Shown here: one piece after another, positions 44,235-53,043 of the stretch | Position numbering within the stretch: position 1 is the first letter of the stretch | How the letters are laid out: each line of letters starts with the position of its first letter | Origin: Taishania sp037189645 | Lineage (GTDB): Bacteria; Bacteroidota; Bacteroidia; Flavobacteriales_D; Crocinitomicaceae | Length of the DNA: 64,000 nt | NCBI GenBank assembly: GCA_037189645.1 | Contig: JBBCIY010000005.1 | Span: 1 to 64,000, forward strand | Reading direction: 5' to 3' | Notes under the pieces: generated by a model | The model's input: only the letters and a program-made list of their open reading frames with translations | Databases searched by the model: none | What the model was told of the DNA's origin: nothing | Program-made: the position numbers and the translations under genes

Positions 44235-44804
44235 ATGAGTTACATCCAGGATAAATCAATTGAAAAGGAAGACCATTCCCATTCAGTGCTTCCTTATACA
44301 GAATACGATAACTGTACATTCACCGACTGTAATTTTGAGGGTTGCAACCTGACAGGTGTTAAATTTGTTGATTGTTCATTTAATGAAGGTAATTTAAGCC
44401 TCTCAAAATTAACCGGTACCGCTTTCCGTAATGTCACATTTACATCCTGCAAAATGCTTGGGCTCCGTTTCGACGAATGCAATGATTTCGGCCTGGAATT
44501 TTCCTTTGATAACTGCCAGCTGAAACATTCCTCCTTTTACGGGTTAAAGCTAAAGAAGATCACATTTAAGTCCGCTCAGCTCGAAGAGGTTGATTTTTCC
44601 GGCTGCGACCTGACCGAATCGATCTTTGACAACTGCAACCTGAACAATGCAGTGTTTGACCGCACGATCCTCGTCAAAGCAGATTTCAGAACCTCCGATC
44701 AGTATTCCATCGACCCGGAAACCAACAAAATAAAAAAAGCGAAATTCACACTTCCCGGAGTGCTGGGACTGCTAGCCAAACATGATATTGTGATAGAACG
44801 GTAA
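44235..44804 (+). CDS. Pentapeptide-repeat protein, Qnr/MfpA-like
   Basis: This 189-residue protein is built of A/C-(D/N)-(L/F)-x-x pentapeptides through about residues 25-150 (for example C-T-F-T-D, C-N-F-E-G, C-N-L-T-G, V-K-F-V-D, C-S-F-N-E). It forms a right-handed four-sided helix that mimics DNA. The C-terminus (F-R-T-S-D-Q-Y-S-I-D-P-E-T-N-K-I-K-K-A) matches Qnr-like proteins, which bind and modulate type II topoisomerases. The position directly behind parC makes topoisomerase IV its probable partner, an inference that fits the family. Length is slightly below the 214-218 residues of plasmid Qnr. Confidence 0.88.
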   Translation: MSYIQDKSIEKEDHSHSVLPYTEYDNCTFTDCNFEGCNLTGVKFVDCSFNEGNLSLSKLTGTAFRNVTFTSCKMLGLRFDECNDFGLEFSFDNCQLKHSSFYGLKLKKITFKSAQLEEVDFSGCDLTESIFDNCNLNNAVFDRTILVKADFRTSDQYSIDPETNKIKKAKFTLPGVLGLLAKHDIVIER

Positions 44805-44997
44805 ACCTGTCACAAGGAACAAACTTATTTTCAAAAAAATATCATTATTATAAAAAATTGACCTACATTTACTTTATATAATGCTAATATATAATCAAAT
44901 AGATAGTTTTCATCGTCACTGACAACAAACAGAGCGTGCTTACTGCTTACTTTGAGAATATAGCTTAACTACAGTTGAAAGACATACTATACACTAT

Positions 44998-46425
44998 ATG
45001 AATCGCTCTTTTGATAATCAAACAGACCATTTAACTGATCTGCTGGCGGAAGTTGCGTGGATAGAACGTGTACTGCACTATCAACTGACTCCCTTCAAAA
45101 CTACTGATGACACTTCCCAATTCCCCGATACCCCCAGTCTATCAGGTGATTCAGCATATTCAGCATTCATCTCCGAAAACCAATTTGGTCTGGCGGAAAG
45201 AGTTATGCTCGGTTTAGTGATTGCCAACAGCTGGATGCCCGATAAATTACTTCCTTTTGTTGATGAAGCTGACAATCTCGCTTTAAGAACACGTTACGGA
45301 GGGGTAATAAAAGACAGAGCATTCAATTTTGTTCCGACATTAAGGACTGTATTATTTTTAATATCCGGGCAAAACGAAAAATTATTCGCAAAATTCTTTG
45401 ATCTGCTGCATGTGAAACATCCATTGTTTACACAAGGTATCATTATCTTAGAAAATCATTACAAAGAGCAAAGCAGGCTCAAACAGCAAGTAATACTCAA
45501 TGACGCCTTCCTGGAACATTTTCTTACCGGAAATCCTCCAAAACTTGATGAAGGAGAAAACTTTCCTGCCAAGCTAAGCCCTTCCAAAATAGACTTCGAA
45601 GACCTGGTATTAAACGAAGCCTGTTATATCCAGCTTACTGACGTTTTGAAATACCTGGAGATCAAACGAAAGCTGTTCTCGATAGAAGGCGTTTCAAAAT
45701 TGGTGAGGAGCAGCTATGTGGCCGTTTTTACGGGAGAACCGGGAACAGGAAAAACCATCACTGCGAAGACAATAGGAAAAAAGCTGGGGATACCTGTGTA
45801 TGTAGTCAACCTGGCACGCATAGTAAGTAAATACATCGGCGAAACTGAAAAAAATCTTGAGCGCGTATTCGATCGGTTCAATGACAAGGATTGTATTTTA
45901 TTTTTTGATGAAGCGGATGCATTATTCGGTAAGCGCACGGAAGTAAAAGACTCTAAAGATCGCTATGCCAACCAGGAAGTGGCTTTCTTGCTCCAAAAAA
46001 TAGAAGAATTCAACGGAGTCGTGATCCTGGCCTCAAATGTGCACGATATAAACCAGGTATTTGACAAAGCATTTCAACGAAGAATAAGAAGGATTATACG
46101 GTTTGATTTCCCGGAGCAAAATGAACGTTTGTTACTTTGGAAAAAAGCACTCCCACTGTCATTTAGCTATGAAAAAGGACTGAATGAATACCTGGCTGAA
46201 AACTATCAGCTTACAGGAGCTTCTATTTCTAATATTATTGCTGATACGCTAATAGAAGCCGTATACAACGATACTTTTAGAATAACGCGTGAACTACTGC
46301 TGCCTGCAATGGAAACAGAGTATAAGAAAACCGGACGAAAACTGCAGCATTGCAATGACTCCCAGGCAATGCAAAATCCCCATTTACGATACGGAATCAA
46401 CTTTATGAAAGGTGATTTCGGTTAA
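44998..46425 (+). CDS. AAA+ ATPase of the eCIS-associated type
   Basis: This is a 475-residue protein. The N-terminal 230 residues are family-specific. The AAA+ core has Walker A G246-E-P-G-T-G-K-T253, Walker B I-L-F-F-D304-E305-A-D-A-L-F-G-K-R, and the pore-loop neighbourhood R-I-V-S-K-Y-I-G-E-T-E-K-N-L. The arginine finger region is F-Q-R-R-I-R-R-I-I-R-F. This type occurs in extracellular contractile injection systems (Afp15-like) and in DUF4157 effector loci. It is the first gene of an apparent six-gene operon; the DUF4157 gene follows after 19 bases. It probably remodels or loads the injection particle or effector (inference). Confidence 0.8.
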   Translation: MNRSFDNQTDHLTDLLAEVAWIERVLHYQLTPFKTTDDTSQFPDTPSLSGDSAYSAFISENQFGLAERVMLGLVIANSWMPDKLLPFVDEADNLALRTRYGGVIKDRAFNFVPTLRTVLFLISGQNEKLFAKFFDLLHVKHPLFTQGIIILENHYKEQSRLKQQVILNDAFLEHFLTGNPPKLDEGENFPAKLSPSKIDFEDLVLNEACYIQLTDVLKYLEIKRKLFSIEGVSKLVRSSYVAVFTGEPGTGKTITAKTIGKKLGIPVYVVNLARIVSKYIGETEKNLERVFDRFNDKDCILFFDEADALFGKRTEVKDSKDRYANQEVAFLLQKIEEFNGVVILASNVHDINQVFDKAFQRRIRRIIRFDFPEQNERLLLWKKALPLSFSYEKGLNEYLAENYQLTGASISNIIADTLIEAVYNDTFRITRELLLPAMETEYKKTGRKLQHCNDSQAMQNPHLRYGINFMKGDFG

Positions 46426-46444
46426 GCCGGAAAAACAATACGAC

Positions 46445-48100
46445 ATGAAAGAGTTTGATGACGAATATCAATTTGATGAACAGGAATACAGTGAGTTGCT
46501 CCAGTATTATGAGGATCATGGAGAAGGCGAAGCGTATTTACTTGAGTTGCTCAACAGGTTCCCCGAGCTAAAAGAACGATTTATTACGGAAGACCAGGAA
46601 TTTACCGAAGGGAAAATTTCCAAGACACTGTTTTTAGAAAAAATGGAAAGCCGGATAAGAGAAGACTTAAGAGCAACCTTTAAAGGTACTAAGTTCAGTG
46701 AAGCAGATTGTCCATGGCTTGAACATCTGTTCAGGCATTACCACAGAAGGGACGCCTGCTATCTGGAGAGCTCTTTACGTAAATACCTGCCAGCCCGTGA
46801 AAACATATACAAAGCGGAAGACTACATCCCCTTAATTTCCGAAAAAGCAAAGCATGCTGTCGATCAGTGGCTAAAAACAGGTGAAATAACAGGAATACCG
46901 GATGAAATACCTAAACGTTTTATGCAGACGGCAGAGCAATATACTGCCAACATACGTGCAAAAATGGGTGACGGGAAACCCTTGGAAGGCGGAACAAAAC
47001 AAAAAATGGAAGATGCCTTTGGCAGCAATTTGAATGACATAACGATTCACACTGACAAACAAGCGGATAAAATTGCCCGGGAGGTGGATGCTGCTGCGTT
47101 AACCATCGGAAATGACATCGCTTTTGCAAACGACAGGTATAAACCGGGAACTCCTGTCGGCGATGCACTGATCGCTCACGAGCTGGCACATACCTTACAG
47201 CAAAAAGAAGCAAACAAGCCTGGCGATACCAGCAGCTACAACGCAATGGAAAAAGATGCCGAAGCATCTGCACGTGGTGTGCTTGGACGACTATGGGGAA
47301 ATGTAAAGTCCGGAACCTCAGGCTGGGGTAAACAGGTAATGCCAAGAATGAAAAGCGGGTTGCAGTTGCAGAGGTGTAAAAGTGATGAAGAAGTAGACGT
47401 CGAAAAAATCCGTTTAGATGACTTGGCAAGAGAAAAAATGAAAGAGAATAAAATTTCTTTCACAGAAATGGACAAACAGGAAGGACACGATAACACTGTT
47501 TTTAATACATATCATTTGATTCGAGTTATGGACTATAGATATTCAAACTGGCAAAAGGAACAACAAAAAATCCCTAAGGGTTATGGGGAGGATGATTATC
47601 ATGATTGTGTAACATCCTTTTCACATATGCTTGATGCATTATATAATGAAAGTTTTAAAACATTTAATTATGCAGATATGGAAGGTGGAAAAGGAAAAGC
47701 TTTTGAAAGTCTTCTTTCAAAAGGATATATAAAGTCATATAAAGATTTTACTCAATACACAAAAGAGGAAGTAAAAGGAACTGAAGATAACCCTAATGTT
47801 GTACAATATAAGGAGCAACCAATGGAATGGGTTCAAAATATATGTAAAAAAAGTGGTGTGTATATTTTTGGCGTCAGTCTAAATGATGGATTCCATGGAA
47901 TGAACTTGATAGTTGACAATCGAGGTAGCACAAGTTACTATTATTTACAAGATCAGCACATGAAAACAAGTGCATTAGATAGAAGATCAGCATTGTCACC
48001 AAACGAAGTAGATGAATACTTTTTAGAGTTCTCTAGAGTTAATAAAAGTGCTAAAGGTAACAGAAAGGTAAAACTATTTGAGCTAAAACGAATTAATTAA
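46445..48100 (+). CDS. DUF4157 (eCIS core) protein with C-terminal Cys/His peptidase-like toxin tip
   Basis: This 551-residue protein has an acidic N-terminus (M-K-E-F-D-D-E-Y-Q-F-D-E). DUF4157 lies at about 180-255, with I-H-T-D, T-I-G-N-D-I-A-F and the zinc-protease-like H245-E-L-A-H249-T-L-Q-Q. From about residue 300 comes an unrelated domain with C388 in D-Y-H-D-C-V and H484 in G-F-H-G-M-N-L-I-V-D-N, the layout of a papain-like/NlpC cysteine hydrolase. DNA of this tip is visibly A+T-richer than the first half. ATG 46445 is preferred to a GTG at 46412 that overlaps the ATPase gene. DUF4157 marks cargo of extracellular contractile injection systems, so this is a likely effector. Confidence 0.75.
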   Translation: MKEFDDEYQFDEQEYSELLQYYEDHGEGEAYLLELLNRFPELKERFITEDQEFTEGKISKTLFLEKMESRIREDLRATFKGTKFSEADCPWLEHLFRHYHRRDACYLESSLRKYLPARENIYKAEDYIPLISEKAKHAVDQWLKTGEITGIPDEIPKRFMQTAEQYTANIRAKMGDGKPLEGGTKQKMEDAFGSNLNDITIHTDKQADKIAREVDAAALTIGNDIAFANDRYKPGTPVGDALIAHELAHTLQQKEANKPGDTSSYNAMEKDAEASARGVLGRLWGNVKSGTSGWGKQVMPRMKSGLQLQRCKSDEEVDVEKIRLDDLAREKMKENKISFTEMDKQEGHDNTVFNTYHLIRVMDYRYSNWQKEQQKIPKGYGEDDYHDCVTSFSHMLDALYNESFKTFNYADMEGGKGKAFESLLSKGYIKSYKDFTQYTKEEVKGTEDNPNVVQYKEQPMEWVQNICKKSGVYIFGVSLNDGFHGMNLIVDNRGSTSYYYLQDQHMKTSALDRRSALSPNEVDEYFLEFSRVNKSAKGNRKVKLFELKRIN

Positions 48101-48106
48101 AAACTT

Positions 48107-48610
48107 ATGAAAAAAATCGTTTTTATTCTATTTTTACTGTTCATCATCGTTTCATGTAATGAAAAGGTAGAACAACTAGTGCAATATGAAGAAGTACAAT
48201 CTGATTCATTTAAACTTTTATATCAAAATACCAAAACACACCTGAAGAGTAGTATAAAAAAGATTTATCCAATAAGAATGTTATCAGAAAATGAATTTCC
48301 TGAAAAGTTTAAAAATGATTCACTTAAGTTAGGTTACACATACACTGTAGAATTACCTAATAGAAGTAGGCTTGTATTTACAGAATATTCTTTTGATTAT
48401 AATTATCTTCACAGATATGCTTTAGAAGCTACGTTTGGAGAGTTTTTGTATCCTGAAAACCGTGATAATTGCAACTATTGGGATATTTCGATCGCTCATA
48501 ATAAATGCCTGGTTCTTACTATCCGGGATACAACGAATTTGAGTGTAGAATTTTTATCTAAAATTGAGGAACTGAATAAAATATGGAGAGACCAAATTAC
48601 AACATTATGA
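48107..48610 (+). CDS. Lipoprotein, candidate immunity protein for the upstream tip
   Basis: This 167-residue predicted lipoprotein has signal F-I-L-F-L-L-F-I-I-V-S-C17. It starts six bases after the toxin gene, the place where immunity genes normally sit in polymorphic toxin loci. A periplasmic lipoprotein would suit protection from an enzyme acting on the cell wall. No domain was recognised; two Cys occur late in the chain (D-N-C-N-Y and H-N-K-C-L). The immunity role is inferred from position and type only. Confidence 0.6.
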   Translation: MKKIVFILFLLFIIVSCNEKVEQLVQYEEVQSDSFKLLYQNTKTHLKSSIKKIYPIRMLSENEFPEKFKNDSLKLGYTYTVELPNRSRLVFTEYSFDYNYLHRYALEATFGEFLYPENRDNCNYWDISIAHNKCLVLTIRDTTNLSVEFLSKIEELNKIWRDQITTL

Positions 48611-48631
48611 AAAATAAATTATGCTCTTTTT

Positions 48632-48994
48632 ATGTCGTCAGCTCCACAAGGTGGAGAAAAAAACAATACTTGTAATATATATGTTGGTGAAGTTCTATAC
48701 AAAGCTGGTTTTAGTAAACTATTAAACAGTGAAAAAAAATATTACTCCGCAAAAGAAATATATAACGGAGCTGATGGTAAACTGGTTAATCTTGATAAAG
48801 TGCTGACTAAACCTGGAGATATTGCTGCTTGGGGAGGAACTCATGTAGGCATTGTAGTGAAAGTAAATCTAAATGATAATACCATCGTTACCAGAGAGGG
48901 ATACCATCTGAGTGATATGGGAGGAGAGAGAACGAATACAGATGGAAAAAGAGAAATATTGAGTGATGAGCCGAGAATTTTCAGAGTAAAATAA
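48632..48994 (+). CDS. Orphan Cys/His amidase-like toxin tip without a delivery domain
   Basis: This 120-residue frame has C14 in N-N-T-C-N-I-Y-V-G-E-V-L and H71 in P-G-D-I-A-A-W-G-G-T-H-V-G-I-V, the catalytic pair of a CHAP/NlpC-type peptidoglycan hydrolase. The sequence upstream of the ATG stays in frame to a TGA at 48608-48610 and reads like the continuation of a larger protein, so this looks like a toxin C-terminus that has lost its DUF4157 head. It is followed after eight bases by another lipoprotein gene. It may be silent, a reservoir for recombination, or expressed from the operon. Confidence 0.6.
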   Translation: MSSAPQGGEKNNTCNIYVGEVLYKAGFSKLLNSEKKYYSAKEIYNGADGKLVNLDKVLTKPGDIAAWGGTHVGIVVKVNLNDNTIVTREGYHLSDMGGERTNTDGKREILSDEPRIFRVK

Positions 48995-49002
48995 ATAACA
49001 TC

Positions 49003-49659
49003 ATGAAAAAATACACAATTGTTTTATTTGCCATGGGGCTTTTATACTTTTTAATTTCCTGTAAGGAAAAGAGTATAGCTATTCAAGCACCTATTAACAA
49101 AGATTTGAAAGCGGCAGCAGAAGGAGGAATAATATATGATAATCACTTTTATTCTGTCATAACAGACAGTAATATAACAATTTATACAAAAAAGGACAAC
49201 ATTTATAACCAAACAGATGAATTGTTGCATCGTGGAGATGTTATTGAAATAAAGAAAGCGATGAATCCGGATGGATTTTATTTAGTACATCTTCCAGATA
49301 AAGATCAGGTATATTATCTGAAAGAATTCACTGGTTTTAAACAACCAATAGAAGGAATGCGTTTCCCCATGGTCGGAATTATAAGTTCAAAAGGAGTTTA
49401 TGCAAAGATTTACAACAAAGCATCTCAACGCTATGAAAAATTTGAAGACCTGGAGATAGGTACGACTTATTTTTTCGAAATTCAAAAAGATGCCCCTTAC
49501 ATTAATTATTGGAGTAACAAATTGAATAAGCCTGTTTCAGGAGCATTATTAGATGGTACTGAAACAAAACTTTCTATTATACAGAAAGAAGATCACCTGA
49601 AAATATTGAGAAAGCACGAAACTACCGTTAGAAACCTTTTCAAAACATGTTGTTTATAG
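49003..49659 (+). CDS. Lipoprotein, candidate immunity protein for the orphan tip
   Basis: This 218-residue predicted lipoprotein has signal I-V-L-F-A-M-G-L-L-Y-F-L-I-S-C20. The mature part looks beta-rich with many Tyr and Lys; a middle segment (Y-T-K-K-D-N-I-Y-N-Q-T-D-E-L-L-H-R-G-D-V-I-E-I) has an SH3-like feel, but that is only an impression. It is placed directly after the orphan amidase-like tip, repeating the toxin-then-lipoprotein pattern of the previous pair. The DNA remains A+T-rich. Confidence 0.55.
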   Translation: MKKYTIVLFAMGLLYFLISCKEKSIAIQAPINKDLKAAAEGGIIYDNHFYSVITDSNITIYTKKDNIYNQTDELLHRGDVIEIKKAMNPDGFYLVHLPDKDQVYYLKEFTGFKQPIEGMRFPMVGIISSKGVYAKIYNKASQRYEKFEDLEIGTTYFFEIQKDAPYINYWSNKLNKPVSGALLDGTETKLSIIQKEDHLKILRKHETTVRNLFKTCCL

Positions 49660-49687
49660 TTGGCAAGACTATAATAAATAATAATCT

Positions 49688-50743
49688 ATGATAAACTTAA
49701 AACGATATTCCGGTTACCTGTTATTCGGGATGGCAGGTATTCTATTAGGATTTATCGTTGTATTCCTGCTATCCTCTCAAGCCGGGCTCCGGTTTTACAC
49801 CCTGATCATGCTGTTCATTTCCATTGCCGGCTTTTTATTGCTGGGATTGATCATCAGAATTTTATCCGGATCAGAAGATCACACAATGCTCAGAAGCTTT
49901 GTTTTTATTACATTGTTACAGGTGGTAGCAGCAAAATTGTTTGATCAGCCATTGTGGATTATACTGGATCTGTTTGCAATAGGATATGCTATTGCTGTCG
50001 GGATAGGAAGAATCGGATGCCATTCTGTGGGGTGCTGTCATGGGAAGCCGGTTTCAAAAGGAATTCTCTATACTAAAAAATATACAGTCAAAGGACTTTC
50101 GGGTAGTTATACCGGGATCGCCTTATTTCCCGTTCAGCTTACAGAATCCGCTGGTCTGCTGATACTTTCCGTGTTTTCTATACACGTTAGCCTTCATTAC
50201 ACCCCGGGAAACGCATTCCTGGTTTTCCTTTACGGCTATGGTTGTTTACGGTTTGTTCTGGAATTTTACAGAGGAGATAAAGACAGACCTTATTTATTCT
50301 CATTTTCCGAAGCTCAATGGACCATTTTCTTGTATAGTATTGCAATGAGTTCCTTATTGTATATTTCAGATCATAATTTATTTTCCTTTTGGATGCTCAT
50401 TTACACCGGAACTCTTTTTGTTATTGTCCTGGTATGGGGAATAATGGGAAAAATCAATCCTGGCTTACGGTTTAATGAACCCTGGCATATTGAACAGCTT
50501 CTCAGTATCAACCCTCAAGACAGGAATTCATCAATAACAGTGTATAAAACAAGACTGGGTTTACTTGTTTCAGCATCTTACATTGACACAACGAGTGCTC
50601 TTTACACATTTTCATTAAAAAACAGCACACTCAAAACCAGATCATTACACAAAATTCTTAAAATTTATCATTTAAAGTACAGCAACCAGGAAATTATCCA
50701 TCACTCTTCTGAAAAAATTCAGGTTATATTCCTCCAGTCATGA
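49688..50743 (+). CDS. Lgt-like prolipoprotein diacylglyceryl transferase family membrane protein
   Basis: This is a 351-residue protein with about seven hydrophobic helices in the first 260 residues. The segment G-I-G-R108-I-G-C-H-S-V-G-C-C-H-G-K-P resembles the G-R-x-G-N-F-x-N-G box of Lgt with the Asn-Phe replaced by Cys-His. F-P-V-Q-L-T-E-S matches H-P-x-Q-L-Y-E, and L-R-F-V-L-E-F-Y-R-G-D matches the second Arg region. About 85 extra residues follow the last helix, which Lgt lacks. It closes the operon with two lipoprotein genes, so modification of these products is possible. Whether it is active Lgt is uncertain because key residues differ. Confidence 0.7.
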   Translation: MINLKRYSGYLLFGMAGILLGFIVVFLLSSQAGLRFYTLIMLFISIAGFLLLGLIIRILSGSEDHTMLRSFVFITLLQVVAAKLFDQPLWIILDLFAIGYAIAVGIGRIGCHSVGCCHGKPVSKGILYTKKYTVKGLSGSYTGIALFPVQLTESAGLLILSVFSIHVSLHYTPGNAFLVFLYGYGCLRFVLEFYRGDKDRPYLFSFSEAQWTIFLYSIAMSSLLYISDHNLFSFWMLIYTGTLFVIVLVWGIMGKINPGLRFNEPWHIEQLLSINPQDRNSSITVYKTRLGLLVSASYIDTTSALYTFSLKNSTLKTRSLHKILKIYHLKYSNQEIIHHSSEKIQVIFLQS

Positions 50744-50754
50744 TAAAAGTAGTT

Positions 50755-52803
50755 TCACTCTTTTGACTTTGGAGGGAAAAAGAAATGCGACGGCTTTTCC
50801 TTGAAGAATTTCCAGATGGATGAAGCTACCAGGCGCAATTCCAAAAGGGAGATATCTCTCGACCGGAAAGCAAGTATCAGAGAAAGTGCAAAGCTCACCA
50901 GGAAATTAACCATCCCGATGATCCCGATCCCCAGTATTCCCCAGACGATCATATCCGTTGATACGTTAAAATCATTCCCGTACAATCCCAGCGCCAGGTT
51001 CCCGCTGGCAAAGGTAATGTGGCGGATGTCCAGGTCCAGTCCCAGGAAAATACCGATCGAAGCCGTACTCCCCATGAATACCCCGAACCAGAAATTGGAA
51101 ATGATCCCCGCCCATTTCTTTTCATAAAACCGGGCCAGCTTCAGCGTTTTTTCCTTTCCGAAGGTTTTCTTTAAGATCGGGTGCTCCTGGATCCTGTAAT
51201 AAACCGAATTGTGCTTGTCCCTGTTGGCAATGCTCCCCGCGATGATCCCCGAAATAAATAAGAAACATCCCGCAATCGCCGCGTGGAGAATGGCCGGAGA
51301 AGAAACCGGGCTCAGGTCATTCACCAGCGTAAACCATTTTTTCTCCGCGATATTATAGTGAAAAAGCTGGTCAATTCCCCAGATCAGCAGCAACGCAACC
51401 GGAAATGCGACAATAACATTCCCGACAAATGCGATGAACTGCGAACGGAAGACCCTGGCAAAGAATACGGCAAAACTCCGGTATCTGTCCCTCTGCCCCA
51501 ATGCTTTGTTTTTACTTCCCTGTTCCAGCGCGCTGATCAGTGCAGAAGCGGTCATTGCCGGTTGTTTGGTTGCAAGTGTACAGCCGAACAGGTAAATGGC
51601 AATGAACCCCATCGAATAATTCATGCTGTATAAAAAAGCATGGCCAAAATCACTGGCATCTACTTTTCCGAGCAATACTTTAAAAACACAGAGAAATGCT
51701 ACGATCAGTCCTCCCCCGCTCGCGGTTCTCAGCATCTTAAAGTATTCTTTCTTTGTCTTTGTAATGTAATGTTCACCCGTATGCGCCGTGTGCTGGGTGA
51801 TCTCATACGATAAAAGCTGTGTGCTGTCGCTTACCAGTTTCTTCACATTGCTTTTGACGCAATTGTAGCGGATCAGCTTAAACGCGAATTCAATGGTTTT
51901 ACGATTGGCATCCTTGTCCTGATCCAGCACCAGAAAAGGCAATAGTTCTTTGATCCGCTCAAGCTGCTGCCTGATCCTCAGAAGCGATTGATTGACTTTT
52001 AATGAGATCCCGTATTTGTGTGAATTGTCAAATGCTGTCTCTACATACTTTTCACATTGTTTATGCAGCAAAAGTATCTGGCGGTAAGAAAGGTCATCAG
52101 AAGTTATGTATTTTTCAGAAGAAGCCATTAAACGCTCATTCAGGTCTGCAATTTCCCGCTGAATCGCAATAAAAGGGCTGTCAAAATTCTGGAATTCCGG
52201 CACCATTTTGTTGGCATCTGTTTCCATTACCCGTCCCGAAATGCGGTTTACCAGTACTTCGAGTCCGTACATGAGCTCGGAAAGCTCAAAATTCTTTTTC
52301 TCCCGGCCATAAATGGATTCCAGGTGACAGAGCTCAAACAGCTCAGCAATCTGAAAGTCGGGAATCGTGCTGAGCCAGTCCGGGTCGGAGCTGGAATAGA
52401 ATACCTGGTTTAAAACATATTGAAGCGTGCTTTTCGGCGGCTGTACAGGAATCACTTTTTCAATGATCCGCTTCCGTACTTCGTACATGAAATCGGTGTC
52501 CTTGATAATTCCGGCGTCGGTAATAATCTGGTCCAGTTCCTTCTCTCCTGTTAAACCGGAAATATACGCCGAAAAGAATGCCTGGTAGCTGCTGTTTCCC
52601 GAAAGCAAACTGATTAAAGGTGTAAGATCTGCTGCTTCGGATGCTTTCAGATCTTTCGGCCTGAATACGTTCACAACATCTGCCAGGAACTCCACTCCCG
52701 GGTTCTGGTCTGTCTGTTCACTGTACTTTTCGAACAGCAGGCGCAATTGCATGGATGCATCTAAAGGTTGTTTCTTTTTCTGAAAAAGTTCGGTTATCTT
52801 CAT
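50755..52803 (-). CDS. Gcr-type 'site-specific recombinase' family membrane protein
   Basis: This 682-residue protein matches the family historically named site-specific recombinase Gcr: a soluble helical N-terminal half (about 1-350), then about seven transmembrane helices, ending in a basic cytoplasmic tail. The multi-spanning nature makes a recombinase activity unlikely, and no Tyr or Ser recombinase motif is visible. The real role is unknown. It is convergent with the Lgt-like gene, with 11 bases between the stops. Confidence 0.75.
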   Translation of the reverse strand: MKITELFQKKKQPLDASMQLRLLFEKYSEQTDQNPGVEFLADVVNVFRPKDLKASEAADLTPLISLLSGNSSYQAFFSAYISGLTGEKELDQIITDAGIIKDTDFMYEVRKRIIEKVIPVQPPKSTLQYVLNQVFYSSSDPDWLSTIPDFQIAELFELCHLESIYGREKKNFELSELMYGLEVLVNRISGRVMETDANKMVPEFQNFDSPFIAIQREIADLNERLMASSEKYITSDDLSYRQILLLHKQCEKYVETAFDNSHKYGISLKVNQSLLRIRQQLERIKELLPFLVLDQDKDANRKTIEFAFKLIRYNCVKSNVKKLVSDSTQLLSYEITQHTAHTGEHYITKTKKEYFKMLRTASGGGLIVAFLCVFKVLLGKVDASDFGHAFLYSMNYSMGFIAIYLFGCTLATKQPAMTASALISALEQGSKNKALGQRDRYRSFAVFFARVFRSQFIAFVGNVIVAFPVALLLIWGIDQLFHYNIAEKKWFTLVNDLSPVSSPAILHAAIAGCFLFISGIIAGSIANRDKHNSVYYRIQEHPILKKTFGKEKTLKLARFYEKKWAGIISNFWFGVFMGSTASIGIFLGLDLDIRHITFASGNLALGLYGNDFNVSTDMIVWGILGIGIIGMVNFLVSFALSLILAFRSRDISLLELRLVASSIWKFFKEKPSHFFFPPKSKE

Positions 52804-53043
52804 TCCTGGCTGGCTTTCATCTGGTTTGTCACGAAATTACATTTTTTTGGCTGCTTTCGTACAAAATGTCCTTCTATTTTTCAAACGGCAATGAACAGCA
52901 TGGAGAAGAAAAACCTATTCACTCTATGAAAAAAACCGTTTAGTCAATGATCCTCCCAGTTTACGGGAAGTCCGTATATGCACTAAAAAATTCACATAAC
53001 TTAGACAAATATCTTGCATTTCATCTTAAAAAATAAAACAGAC
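52804..53043. other. Intergenic region upstream of htpG, left part
   Basis: This lies between the divergent Gcr-type gene and htpG. It is A+T-rich with no gene recognised. A TAnnTTTG element in either direction was not found; one minus-strand site ending CAAAATGT comes close. Confidence 0.4.

Noticed and set aside
50755..52803. Taking the 'site-specific recombinase' name as evidence of a mobile element
   Set aside because: The protein is multi-spanning and has no Tyr or Ser recombinase motif. The name is historical, and no attachment sites or cargo were seen.
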